From positions 62,001 through 126,000 of the forward strand of contig CAWKDK010000020.1 of the NCBI GenBank assembly GCA_963848375.1: a DNA stretch of 64,000 bases, in the 5' to 3' direction. This document shows positions 17,675 through 27,327 of the stretch, piece by piece. A program made the translations under genes and the position numbers. Under the pieces are notes generated by a model. That model did no database searches and was not told the origin of the DNA. It saw nothing but the letters and a program-made list of their open reading frames with translations. How positions within the stretch are numbered: position 1 is the stretch's first letter; each line of letters starts with the position of its first letter. This DNA is from JAJPJE01 sp963848375. Lineage in GTDB: Bacteria; Acidobacteriota; Terriglobia; Terriglobales; Acidobacteriaceae.

Positions 17675-19651
17675 ATGATTCTCTGGCTTATTCCAATTCT
17701 GCCGCTCGTCGGCGCAGCCATCAACGGCCTGTTCGGACGTCGCTTTTCGAACCGAACGGTATCGGCGATCGGTCTGCTCTTCCCCGGGCTCGCGATGCTG
17801 TACACGTGGTGGATTGCAGCGCAATTTCTTCCGAACCCGAGCACCATCATTCAGACGTACGGATTGCCGTGGATCAAGGTTGGCAGCTTCACCGTTGAGT
17901 ACGGATTCCAGCTTGATCAGCTTTCCATGCTGATGGCGCTGATCGTTACCGGCGTCGGCTTTCTGATTCACGTTTACTCGGTCGGGTACATGGCGCATGA
18001 AGGCGGCTACTACCGCTTCTTCTCGTACCTGAACCTGTTCATGTTCTTCATGCTCACGCTGGTGCTGGCGAACAACTATCTACTCATGTTCGTGGGCTGG
18101 GAGGGCGTGGGACTCGCATCGTACCTGCTGATCGGCTTCTACTTTTTGCGCGATTCTGCTTCGGCAGCGGGCAAGAAGGCGTTCATCGTTAACCGCATCG
18201 GCGACTTTGGATTCCTGATCGCGCTGTTCCTGATCATCCAGCACTTCGGCACCGTGAACTTCAGCGAGGTCTTTGCGAAAGCGAATGGCCTGCCAGTCGA
18301 GACCGCAGGTGCCGGTCTGCTGACCGCGATCGGCCTGCTCTTCCTGCTCGGCGCAACCGGTAAATCAGCCCAGATTCCACTATACGTCTGGCTGCCGGAC
18401 GCGATGGAAGGTCCAACTCCGGTTTCGGCGTTGATCCACGCGGCGACGATGGTCACCGCCGGCGTCTACATGATTTCGCGGTCGAACGTGATCTTCAATC
18501 ACGCACCAATTGCACTGAGCGCAGTCGCCGTGATCGGTTGCGCAACGGCATTCTTTGCCGCGACCATCGGCCTGGTGCAGCACGACATCAAGCGCGTGCT
18601 CGCCTACTCCACGGTTTCTCAGCTCGGATACATGGTGATGGCCTGCGGCGTCGCCGCCTACTCGGCCGGCATGTTCCACCTGATGACGCACGCGTTCTTC
18701 AAGGCGCTGCTCTTCCTCGGCGCGGGCTCGGTTATTCACGCGCTGGGCGGCGAGCAGGATATGCGCAAGATGGGCGGCCTGCGGAAATATATCCCGGTCA
18801 CGTTCTGGACCATGACGGCGGCAACGCTGGCGATCTCCGGGTTCCCCGGCTTCTCGGGCTTCTTCTCGAAAGACGAAATTCTCTTCCGCGCGTACGTGCA
18901 CGGCCCTAACGGATGGATCCTCTGGCTGATCGGCCTGATCACCGCCTTCCTGACCGCGTTCTATATGTTCCGCCTCTGGTTCCTGACGTTCTTCGGTGAA
19001 TATCGTGGGGGCACAGGACATGATCAGCATGCTGGACGCGAAGAGCATCACGGACACGCGCCGCATGAGAGTCCGAAGGTGATGCTGATTCCGCTGGTGA
19101 TCCTGGCAATCCTCTCGGTGATTGGCGGGTGGGTTGGCGTTTCCAAAGCGATGGGCGGCAGCAACCACTTTGAACATTACCTTGCTCCGATCTTCGAGCA
19201 CGAGGAAGCCGCGCCGGAATCGGCTGCGTTGGCTCCCCAAGTCGAGCCTAGCAGCGCAATGGAATTGAAATTAAGTATCGACGCGACTCTTGCGGCCCTC
19301 GCCGGCATCGGACTGGCCTGGTTCTTCTATTACAAGCGCCGCGACTTGCCGGAGAAGCTCGCAGCGAAACTGCACGGCGTTTATGTCCTGCTGGAGAACA
19401 AATACTTCGTCGATGAGTTCTACGGAGCGGCCATCGTCAAGCCATTAATACTTGGCTCAACGTACCTGCTCTGGAAAGGCATCGATGTCGGAGTGATCGA
19501 CCGCACCGTCAATGACAGTGCCGACGCCGCCCGCGACGTGTCGCGCGGCTTCCGGCAAATGCAGTCCGGCAACATACGCTCTTATGCCGGGTGGGTAGCG
19601 GCTGGTGCCGCCGCCGTTGTGGTCTTCATGATCTGGAAGGGGACGCGATGA
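17675..19651 (+). CDS. nuoL: NADH-quinone oxidoreductase subunit L
   Basis: The 658-residue distal antiporter-like subunit with about 15 membrane helices and the long lateral helix near the C-terminus. Visible motifs are FVGWEGVGLASYLLIGF near residue 140, LPDAMEGPTPVSALIHAATM near residue 240 and KRVLAYSTVSQLGYM near residue 307. A His-rich soluble loop (HDQHAGREEHHGHAPHE) lies near residue 450. It overlaps nuoM by ATGA. Confidence 0.97.
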   Translation: MILWLIPILPLVGAAINGLFGRRFSNRTVSAIGLLFPGLAMLYTWWIAAQFLPNPSTIIQTYGLPWIKVGSFTVEYGFQLDQLSMLMALIVTGVGFLIHVYSVGYMAHEGGYYRFFSYLNLFMFFMLTLVLANNYLLMFVGWEGVGLASYLLIGFYFLRDSASAAGKKAFIVNRIGDFGFLIALFLIIQHFGTVNFSEVFAKANGLPVETAGAGLLTAIGLLFLLGATGKSAQIPLYVWLPDAMEGPTPVSALIHAATMVTAGVYMISRSNVIFNHAPIALSAVAVIGCATAFFAATIGLVQHDIKRVLAYSTVSQLGYMVMACGVAAYSAGMFHLMTHAFFKALLFLGAGSVIHALGGEQDMRKMGGLRKYIPVTFWTMTAATLAISGFPGFSGFFSKDEILFRAYVHGPNGWILWLIGLITAFLTAFYMFRLWFLTFFGEYRGGTGHDQHAGREEHHGHAPHESPKVMLIPLVILAILSVIGGWVGVSKAMGGSNHFEHYLAPIFEHEEAAPESAALAPQVEPSSAMELKLSIDATLAALAGIGLAWFFYYKRRDLPEKLAAKLHGVYVLLENKYFVDEFYGAAIVKPLILGSTYLLWKGIDVGVIDRTVNDSADAARDVSRGFRQMQSGNIRSYAGWVAAGAAAVVVFMIWKGTR

Positions 19652-21219
19652 AAACCGAAGATATCCATCCCTTCATCCTCAGCCTGGTAACCTTCGTACC
19701 GCTTGGAAGCGCGCTGCTGTTGTTGTTCTTCCCGCGCCGCGATCGCGACATCAAAGTCTTCGCGCTGGTCGTATCGATCCTGACGTTTATTCTTTCGCTG
19801 CACCTGCCGGTGCACTTCGTTAACGGACAGGCGGGCTTCCAGTTCGAAATCAACGCGCAATGGATCACCACGCCGAACATTCACTACCACATGGGCGTCG
19901 ATGGATTCTCCATGTGGCTGGTGCTGCTGACCACGTTCCTCACGCCGCTCTGCGTGATGATGTCGTGGCGCTCGGTGCATGGTCCGGTAAAAGAGTTCTT
20001 CATCCTGCTGCTGGTGCTCGAAGCAGCGATGATCGGCGTCTTCGTCTCACTCGACCTGTTCCTCTTCTACTTCTTCTGGGAAGCGACGCTGATCCCGATG
20101 GCATTGCTGATCGGCGTATACGGGCACGACCGGCGAATCTACGCGGCAGTGAAATTCTTCCTGTACACGATGATCGCGTCAGTGTTCATGCTGGCGGGAA
20201 TCCTGTGGCTCTACGCGCACACCGGCACCTTCGACTTCACGACGATCCAGCAGCAGATTCAGAGCGGTCAACTGGAACTGGGCTCCGCTGCGAAGTGGCT
20301 CTTCCTCGGATTCTTTGTTGCGTTCGCCGTCAAAGTCCCAATGTTTCCCTTCCACACATGGCTGCCTGATGCGCACGTCGAAGCGCCAACGGCTGGTTCG
20401 GTCTTGCTGGCGGGCGTGATGCTGAAGATGGGCACCTACGGCATGCTGCGCTTCAACCTCGGACTCTTCCCCGACGAATCGCACCGCAATGCTCCGTGGA
20501 TCATCGCACTCGCAATTATCGGCATCATCTACGGCGCGCTGGTCGCGATGGTGCAGCCCAACATGAAGAAGCTGATCGCGTATTCGTCGGTCAGCCACCT
20601 GGGATTTGTGGTGCTCGGGATTTTCAGCTTCACCGCATCCGGAATCGTTGGCGCCGAGTTCGTAATGCTGGCTCACGGCGTTTCGACCGGTGCACTGTTC
20701 ACGCTAGCGGGCATGCTCTACGACCGGCGGCACACCTACGAGATCACCGAATTCGGCGGACTCGCGACTTCCATGCCGGTGTATTCCACGTTTTTCCTGG
20801 TGACGACACTGGCCTCGATTGGACTGCCGCTGCTTAACGGATTTATCGGCGAATTCCTGGTGCTGACCGGCGCCTTCCAGGCAAATCACATCTACGGCAT
20901 CTTCGCCGCGACGGGCGTGATTTGGAGCGCTTGCTACATGCTCTGGATGTACCAACGCGTGTTCTACGGCAATTTCAGGAACAACGAGAACCGCGCACTC
21001 ACTGACGTGAATGCCCGCGAACGCGCGACCCTGTGGCCTTTCGTCGCCGCAGCGCTGATCATGGGCGTTGCGCCGCTGATCTGGACGCGCGCCATCGACG
21101 GTGCTGCGCAGAAATTCGTCTCCAACGACAACACTGCCGCGCATGCCATACCGAGCGCACCTGCGAGCCCGGGCCGCACGGCACAAGCATCCTTACGGAC
21201 GCAGGTGAGCGGACAATGA
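19648..21219 (+). CDS. nuoM: NADH-quinone oxidoreductase subunit M
   Basis: A 523-residue proton-pumping subunit. The start at 19648 overlaps the nuoL stop. Motifs include LDLFLFYFFWEATLIPM near residue 135 with the key Glu, FHTWLPDAHVEAPTAGSVLL near residue 235, and KKLIAYSSVSHLGFVVLG near residue 310. The C-terminus carries an extra Ala/Pro/Ser-rich tail. It overlaps nuoN by ATGA. Confidence 0.97.
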   Translation: MKTEDIHPFILSLVTFVPLGSALLLLFFPRRDRDIKVFALVVSILTFILSLHLPVHFVNGQAGFQFEINAQWITTPNIHYHMGVDGFSMWLVLLTTFLTPLCVMMSWRSVHGPVKEFFILLLVLEAAMIGVFVSLDLFLFYFFWEATLIPMALLIGVYGHDRRIYAAVKFFLYTMIASVFMLAGILWLYAHTGTFDFTTIQQQIQSGQLELGSAAKWLFLGFFVAFAVKVPMFPFHTWLPDAHVEAPTAGSVLLAGVMLKMGTYGMLRFNLGLFPDESHRNAPWIIALAIIGIIYGALVAMVQPNMKKLIAYSSVSHLGFVVLGIFSFTASGIVGAEFVMLAHGVSTGALFTLAGMLYDRRHTYEITEFGGLATSMPVYSTFFLVTTLASIGLPLLNGFIGEFLVLTGAFQANHIYGIFAATGVIWSACYMLWMYQRVFYGNFRNNENRALTDVNARERATLWPFVAAALIMGVAPLIWTRAIDGAAQKFVSNDNTAAHAIPSAPASPGRTAQASLRTQVSGQ

Positions 21220-22649
21220 TTCCGACAACTGACTACATTCGACTTTTGCCCGAACTCATCCTGATCGTGTTCGGCCTGCTCGTAATGCTGATCGAGCCGA
21301 CGCTCGGCGAGCACAACGATCGCAAAGGCCTCGGCGTTCTGGCGCTGGCCGGGACAATACTTTCCATCCTCGCCAGCCTTTATCAATCGCAGTACACCGG
21401 CCTCGCTTTCTTCGGCATGATCCGCGTGGACGCCTTCAGCATCTTCTTTCACGTGCTGATTGGGCTGATCGCCGCCGTCGTGATCCTCGCTTCATTCGAA
21501 TACCTGAATGTCCAGCAGATTCGTTACGGCGAATATTACGGACTCATTCTGCTGAGCGCCGTTGGCATGATGCTGATGTCTTCGGCAGTTGAACTGGTGC
21601 TCATCTTCATCGCGCTCGAGATTTCGTCGATCGGCACTTACATCCTTGCCGGGTTCCGGCGCAATGCGCCAATCAGCATTGAGTCGTCGATCAAGTATTT
21701 TCTCCTTGGCTCTTTTGCCACCGCTTTCTTCCTCTATGGCGTAGCTCTGATGTTCGGTGCCACCGGCTCCACGAGCATCTACATCATCGCCGAAACGCTG
21801 CGCCAGGGCGCGACTCCCCTGGCATATGTTGGCGTAGCACTGATGTTCGTCGGACTCGGATTCAAAGTGGCCTCGGCTCCCTTCCACATCTGGACACCGG
21901 ACGTATACGAAGGCGCACCCGCTCCCGTAGTAGCGTTCATGTCCACCGGACCGAAGGCTGCCGCCTTTGCAGTTCTGCTTCGCGTGCTCTTCGCGACCGA
22001 CGCTCCAGGATGGTTCTGGATGATCTGGGTCTCCGCCGTGCTTTCCATGACGATCGGGAATATCGGCGCACTGGTCCAGAACAACGTGAAGCGCCTGCTG
22101 GCTTATTCGTCGATCGCGCAAGCGGGCTACATACTAGTCGCCGTCGCTGCCGCCAAGGACATCGGCATCTCCGCCGTGATCTTTTACGCAGCAGCCTATG
22201 CCGCGATGAACGTCGGCGCTTTCGCCGTCGCCAGTCACTTGGCCAACGTTGGAGAGAAGTACGTCACTCTCGACGACTACGCCGGACTCGGCCGCCGCGC
22301 GCCGGGCCTCGCCGCGGTGCTTACCATCTTCATGCTGTCGCTGATCGGTATCCCGGTCACCGGCGGCTTCCTGGCGAAGTTCTATGTTTTCCAGGCGGCG
22401 ATGCAGTCGCACCTTACCGGATTGGTGATCATCGCAGTGATCAACAGCGCAATCGCGGCCTATTACTATCTGCGCGTGATCGTCTACATGTACATGCGCG
22501 AACCGCAGCGCGATGTTCCCGTGCTGCGAATGCCGCTAGGACTTGGTGTGTCGCTGGCTGCATGCCTGCTCGCGACGATCTATCTCGGCGTGCTGCCGGG
22601 ACGCGTGCTCGATTACGCGATCGAATCGGCGCGCGTGCTAACGCGTTAA
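21216..22649 (+). CDS. nuoN: NADH-quinone oxidoreductase subunit N
   Basis: A 477-residue antiporter-like subunit whose start at 21216 overlaps the nuoM stop. It shows LIFIALEISSIGTYILAGF near residue 130, FHIWTPDVYEGAPAPVVAFM near residue 225 and KRLLAYSSIAQAGYILVA near residue 290. About 14 hydrophobic helices are visible. It ends the complex I genes; a DinB-like gene starts 7 bp later. Confidence 0.97.
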   Translation: MIPTTDYIRLLPELILIVFGLLVMLIEPTLGEHNDRKGLGVLALAGTILSILASLYQSQYTGLAFFGMIRVDAFSIFFHVLIGLIAAVVILASFEYLNVQQIRYGEYYGLILLSAVGMMLMSSAVELVLIFIALEISSIGTYILAGFRRNAPISIESSIKYFLLGSFATAFFLYGVALMFGATGSTSIYIIAETLRQGATPLAYVGVALMFVGLGFKVASAPFHIWTPDVYEGAPAPVVAFMSTGPKAAAFAVLLRVLFATDAPGWFWMIWVSAVLSMTIGNIGALVQNNVKRLLAYSSIAQAGYILVAVAAAKDIGISAVIFYAAAYAAMNVGAFAVASHLANVGEKYVTLDDYAGLGRRAPGLAAVLTIFMLSLIGIPVTGGFLAKFYVFQAAMQSHLTGLVIIAVINSAIAAYYYLRVIVYMYMREPQRDVPVLRMPLGLGVSLAACLLATIYLGVLPGRVLDYAIESARVLTR

Positions 22650-22656
22650 GCGTTTC

Positions 22657-23172
22657 ATGACTGAAGCTGCTGAGGTCGGCGAACTGTTCCTGGAGTTCTC
22701 TCGCGAGCGCCTCCAACTGCTGGCCTCGCGCATCGCCGACTGCCTCGGCCGTCTCTCTGACCAGCAGATCTGGCAACGCGGCAGCGAGGTCGAAAACTCA
22801 GTCGCGAACCTTGTACTGCACCTCTGCGGGAATGTGCGTCAGTGGATCATCTCCGGCGTGGGTGGTCACGCTGATATCCGCAAGCGTGACGAGGAATTCT
22901 CACGCAAAGATGGTGTCACCACATCAGAGCTGCGCGAGTTACTCGAGAGCACGATCACGGAAGCCGTGTGCGTTATTCAGAACGTGCAGCATCATCGCCT
23001 GGTCGAAAAGGTATCTGTGCAGGGTCGAAATCCCTCCGTGCTCGAAGCCATCTACGTGGTCATCGAACATTTCGGCGAACACGCTGGCCAGATCATGTAT
23101 ATGACCAAGCAAATGACGCGCGAAGATCTCGGGTACTACCGTCACCTGAGTGCGCAGAAGTCTACTCGCTGA
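22657..23172 (+). CDS. DinB-like / DUF1572-type protein at end of nuo operon
   Basis: A 171-residue helical protein 7 bp after nuoN. Key segments are NSVANLVLHLCGNVRQWI near residue 48, and VIEHFGEHAGQIMYMTKQM near residue 130, with His residues placed like the metal ligands of DinB/DUF1572 proteins. Its function is unknown; members of the superfamily include metal-dependent thiol transferases. It is only loosely similar to the other DinB-like gene of this operon, so it is probably not a recent duplicate. The tight spacing suggests co-transcription with nuoN. Confidence 0.83.
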   Translation: MTEAAEVGELFLEFSRERLQLLASRIADCLGRLSDQQIWQRGSEVENSVANLVLHLCGNVRQWIISGVGGHADIRKRDEEFSRKDGVTTSELRELLESTITEAVCVIQNVQHHRLVEKVSVQGRNPSVLEAIYVVIEHFGEHAGQIMYMTKQMTREDLGYYRHLSAQKSTR

Positions 23173-23216
23173 CCAGTTTTCGCCTGCTAATCTAGTAGCA
23201 GTACTCCGAACGTCTG

Positions 23217-24431
23217 ATGACCAAGATCTACCTGATCAACATATCTGGCCAGGACAAGCCCGGCCTCACCAGTTCTCTCACCAGCATCTTGTCCACCTAC
23301 AATGTGCGCATCCTCGACATTGGGCAGGCTGTCATTCACGACACACTCGCGCTCGGTATGCTGGTCGAACTGCCCTCGGGAACAGAAATTTCGCCGCTCA
23401 AGAAAGATCTGCTGCTGCGCGCGCACGATCTTGACCTGACCATTCGTTTTCAACTCATCACCCACGGCGCTTTCGCCGAATGGGTCAGCAAACAGGGCAA
23501 AGACCGCTTCCTCATCACTCTTCTTGGCCGGATGATCACCGCTGAGCAACTCTCGCGCACCAGCGCAATCATCGCGCGGCACGGATTGAACATCGATCGC
23601 ATCGAGCGCCTCTCTGGTCGTAAGTCGTTGGCGCAATCCAAGGCAGACACCCGCGCATGCATTCAGCTGAGCGTCAGCGGCGCAGCGGCTTCGCCGGACA
23701 GAATGCGCGCCGATCTGATGGAACTGACCCATGAGCTTCCGCTCGACGTCGCATTCCAGCGCGAGAGCATTCACACCCGCAATCGGCGGCTTGTCGCGTT
23801 TGACATGGACTCCACCTTGATCCAGGCAGAAGTAATCGACGAGTTGGCAAAACTGGCTGGCGTCGGAGACCAGGTCACCGCCATTACTGAATCGGCGATG
23901 CGCGGCGAGCTGGACTTCAAGCAGAGCTTCACCAAACGCGTTTCGTTGCTGCGGGGATTGCCAGAATCGCGCTTGCGCGAAGTAATCGATTCTGTGCCGC
24001 TCACCGACGGCGCCGAGCGGCTGATCACGACGCTGAAGAGCCTGGGCTACAAAACGGCGATCCTGTCGGGAGGCTTCAACTTCGTCGGCCACCGACTGCA
24101 GGAGCAATTGGGCATCGACTATCTCTACTCGAATGAGTTGGAAATTGCGGATGGATTGGTGACCGGTAGCGTGAGTGGTGCCATCGTCGACGGAGCGCGC
24201 AAAGCCGAGCTGCTGCAGGAGATCGCTGCAAAAGAAGGTCTCAGTCTCGACCAGGTCATTGCTGTCGGCGACGGTGCCAACGATCTACCGATGTTGAACA
24301 TCGCAGGACTGGGCATCGCATTTCACGCCAAGCCGCTGGTACGCCAGACGGCGCAACAGGCGATCTCAACGCTCGGACTGGACGGAATCCTCTACCTAAT
24401 TGGCGTACGAGATCGAGAAACAGAAGCCTGA
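23217..24431 (+). CDS. serB: Phosphoserine phosphatase with ACT domains
   Basis: A 404-residue enzyme for the last step of serine synthesis. Residues 1-80 form an ACT domain (YLINISGQDKPGLTSSLTSI), residues 90-180 a second ACT-like domain, and residues 190-404 the HAD phosphatase. HAD motifs are DMDSTLIQAEVIDELA (about 196, nucleophile Asp), SGGF (about 285), a Lys in GARKAELL (about 330) and GDGANDLPML (about 355). The ACT domains imply amino-acid feedback control. The 3' end overlaps the convergent leuS end by 40 bp. Confidence 0.95.
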   Translation: MTKIYLINISGQDKPGLTSSLTSILSTYNVRILDIGQAVIHDTLALGMLVELPSGTEISPLKKDLLLRAHDLDLTIRFQLITHGAFAEWVSKQGKDRFLITLLGRMITAEQLSRTSAIIARHGLNIDRIERLSGRKSLAQSKADTRACIQLSVSGAAASPDRMRADLMELTHELPLDVAFQRESIHTRNRRLVAFDMDSTLIQAEVIDELAKLAGVGDQVTAITESAMRGELDFKQSFTKRVSLLRGLPESRLREVIDSVPLTDGAERLITTLKSLGYKTAILSGGFNFVGHRLQEQLGIDYLYSNELEIADGLVTGSVSGAIVDGARKAELLQEIAAKEGLSLDQVIAVGDGANDLPMLNIAGLGIAFHAKPLVRQTAQQAISTLGLDGILYLIGVRDRETEA

Positions 24432-27205
24432 AGACTGCAGCTTTCAATCTTCCATCTGAAATCTGCAATCTTCAACGCTTCATTCACCACGATTCCCACC
24501 AGCTTCCCCGGCACCACAATCACCTTCACCGGTGTTCTTCCCGCCAGGATACTGACGATCTTCGGATCCGCCAGCGCTGCCGCTTTCACGCCGTCTTCGG
24601 GCGTGTCCGCAGGTACCGTGATGTGCGAACGTACTTTTCCGTTCACCTGCACGGCGTACTCGATCTCATCTTCTTTCGCCAGCGCAGGATCAAACGTTGG
24701 CCAGCTTTCGCGAACCAGGTTCGACGTCTCGCCCATCTGCTCCCACAACTCATGGGCGAGATATGGAGAGAACGGCGCCAGCATCAACACCAGGCTACGT
24801 TGCAATTCGCGCAACAGTGGCTGCGGAACCGATCCTTTGTCGATCGCGCCTTGCGCCGCGTAGAGTTCATTCACGTACGTCATGATCGACGACACGCAGG
24901 TGTTGAAGTGCCAGCGTCCCTGCAACTCATTGGTTACGCGTTTGATCGTCTGGTGCAACACGCGCTGCAGCTGGCGCGTTTCGGGCGTAACCGCGCCCGT
25001 GCCGTTCGAGCTCAGCGCAACCTTGCTGATGCCCACTCCATTGCGCATCACAAAGCGATAGACGCGCCCCAGGAATCCATATACGCCATTGATGCCGGAA
25101 TCCTGCCAATCGAGATCACGATCCGGCGGCCCGCCAAACAAGGTGTACATGCGCGCGCTGTCGGCGCCATACCTGGCCACCATGTCATCCGGTGAAACCG
25201 TATTGCCCAGGCTCTTCGACATCTTGGCGCCGTCTTTGATCACCATGCCTTGGGTGAACAAGCGCGTCGCCGGCTCCGAGTTCGACACCAATCCCATGTC
25301 GCGCATGAACTTCGTCCAGAAGCGCGAATAGATCAGGTGCAGGATGGCGTGCTCCACGCCGCCGATGTACTGATCGATCGGAAACCAATAATCGACTGTC
25401 GCTTTGTCGAAGGGCGCGTGGTCGTTCTTCGGATCGGTGTAGCGATAGAAGTACCACGACGAATCGACGAACGTATCCATCGTGTCCGTCTCACGGCGGG
25501 CAGGGCCACCGCACTTCGGACAGGTGGTATTCACAAACTCCGGCAACTTCGCCAGTGGCGATCCACCCTCGAGCGTGATGTCCACATTCTCCGGCAACAG
25601 GATCGGCAACTGGCTTTCGGGCACCGGAACAACGCCATCCTTGTTGCAGTAAACCATCGGGATCGGCGTACCCCAATACCGCTGGCGCGAGACTCCCCAA
25701 TCCTTTAAGCGATACGTTACTGTTGGCTTGCCAAATCCATGTTCCTGCGCATATTCGGCCATCTTCACGATAGCCTCATCCACGGCGAGCCCACTCCACG
25801 GACCGGAGTTGATCAGCAAGCTCTCGGTGCCAGTGTAGGGCAGCACTGCTGTCTCGTTCTGATCGGCTTGCGGAATCTCACCCTGACGGCGCGGCATGAT
25901 AACGATGCGGATATCTAATTCGTACTTCTTCGCGAATTCGTAGTCGCGATCGTCATGCGCGGGCACCGACATGATGGCGCCCGTGCCGTAGTCCATGAGG
26001 ATGTAGTTCGCCACCCAGATGGGTACCTTCTCCTCGTTGAACGGATTGATAGCGTACGCGCCAGTGAAGACGCCGTGCTTCTCGATCGCACCCACGTCGC
26101 CGACTTCTTTGGCTTTGCGCTGCTCGGCAAGCAAGGCTTCAACCTTCGATAAAAGTTCCGGATTGTTCGCAATCAGGTCGCTGACGATCGGATGCTCAGG
26201 CGCAAGCTGTACCGAAGTCGCACCGTAGATCGTGTCGATGCGCGTGGTGAACACCGTGATCTTGTCGCCCGCCGGACCAGGTGCTGTATCGAGCTTGAAG
26301 TCGACGAGCGCGCCTTCGCTGCGTCCGATCCAGTTGCGCTGCATGATCCGGACTTTCTCGGGCCAGCCTTCCAACTTCGACAAATCGTCCAGCAACTCCT
26401 GCGCGTAGACGGTCGTGCGGAAAAACCATTGCTCCAATTCGCGCTGCTCGACCACGGTGGTCTCGTGACGCCAGCAGCAGCCGTTCACCACTTGCTCATT
26501 GGCGAGAACCGTCGCGCACTCCGGACACCAGTTCACTTTGCTCTTCTTGCGGTATGCCAATCCCTTTTCGAAGAGCTTCAAGAAGAACCACTGATTCCAC
26601 CGGTAATAGTCGGGCAGACATGTGGTCACTTCTCTGGACCAGTCATATGCAAAGCCCAAACGGTTCATCTGCCGCTTCATGTTGGCAATGTTGGAGAGCG
26701 TCCACTGCTTGGGCGGCGTCTGGTTCTTAATCGCCGCATTCTCCGCGGGCAGCCCGAACGAATCCCAACCCATGGGGTGCAGAACGTTGTATCCCTGCAT
26801 CCACATGAAGCGCGCCAGGGCATCGCCGATAGAGTAGTTGCGCACGTGTCCCATGTGCAGCACGCCCGAGGGATACGGCAACATTTCCAGCACGTAAAAC
26901 TTTTTCTTGGTCTTATCGGGCTCGGCGCGATAGAGCTCTGGATCGGCCTCCCAGCGGGCAGCCCATTTCTCTTCGATCTTCTGCGCGTCGTAACGAATCT
27001 CGTCTCGATCACGAATTTCGACCGCGGATGCCGAAACACGAGCCTCGTCGCCGCTGCTCGGGATCGGTGGCTCCTTCACGCCAAACTCAGAGAGCACTTC
27101 GCGCAAGTCTTCCTTCACTTGTTCGACAAAATCCTTCGCCCGTTCCGCTGCGTGGTCCGCCGTTTTTTCGGTCTGCTCGACTGCGTCGTTCTTTTTGTTT
27201 GCCAT
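24392..27205 (-). CDS. leuS: Leucyl-tRNA synthetase
   Basis: A 937-residue class I aminoacyl-tRNA synthetase of bacterial type. The HIGH motif is HMGH near residue 115, KMSKS lies near residue 660, and the CP1 editing insert (including TTRIDTIYGATSVQL) lies between. A zinc-type Cys set appears in NWCPECATVLANEQV, and the tail VQVNGKVRSHITVPADTP is the C-terminal tRNA-binding part. Oddity: about 70 highly charged residues precede the usual start (KIEEKWAARW), a likely flexible or coiled extension. The last 40 bp overlap serB on the other strand. Confidence 0.97.
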   Translation of the reverse strand: MANKKNDAVEQTEKTADHAAERAKDFVEQVKEDLREVLSEFGVKEPPIPSSGDEARVSASAVEIRDRDEIRYDAQKIEEKWAARWEADPELYRAEPDKTKKKFYVLEMLPYPSGVLHMGHVRNYSIGDALARFMWMQGYNVLHPMGWDSFGLPAENAAIKNQTPPKQWTLSNIANMKRQMNRLGFAYDWSREVTTCLPDYYRWNQWFFLKLFEKGLAYRKKSKVNWCPECATVLANEQVVNGCCWRHETTVVEQRELEQWFFRTTVYAQELLDDLSKLEGWPEKVRIMQRNWIGRSEGALVDFKLDTAPGPAGDKITVFTTRIDTIYGATSVQLAPEHPIVSDLIANNPELLSKVEALLAEQRKAKEVGDVGAIEKHGVFTGAYAINPFNEEKVPIWVANYILMDYGTGAIMSVPAHDDRDYEFAKKYELDIRIVIMPRRQGEIPQADQNETAVLPYTGTESLLINSGPWSGLAVDEAIVKMAEYAQEHGFGKPTVTYRLKDWGVSRQRYWGTPIPMVYCNKDGVVPVPESQLPILLPENVDITLEGGSPLAKLPEFVNTTCPKCGGPARRETDTMDTFVDSSWYFYRYTDPKNDHAPFDKATVDYWFPIDQYIGGVEHAILHLIYSRFWTKFMRDMGLVSNSEPATRLFTQGMVIKDGAKMSKSLGNTVSPDDMVARYGADSARMYTLFGGPPDRDLDWQDSGINGVYGFLGRVYRFVMRNGVGISKVALSSNGTGAVTPETRQLQRVLHQTIKRVTNELQGRWHFNTCVSSIMTYVNELYAAQGAIDKGSVPQPLLRELQRSLVLMLAPFSPYLAHELWEQMGETSNLVRESWPTFDPALAKEDEIEYAVQVNGKVRSHITVPADTPEDGVKAAALADPKIVSILAGRTPVKVIVVPGKLVGIVVNEALKIADFRWKIESCSLQASVSRSRTPIR

Positions 27206-27327
27206 GTGTACGCTTCGAATGATGACAGCAATAGAAACCTTGATTTTACAGGATCATGCGACCGAAAGCCTTTGAAGCCGCCAAGCTTCCCGGCGCATCT
27301 ACTTCGCCGAACCTTTGGAGGTCACCT

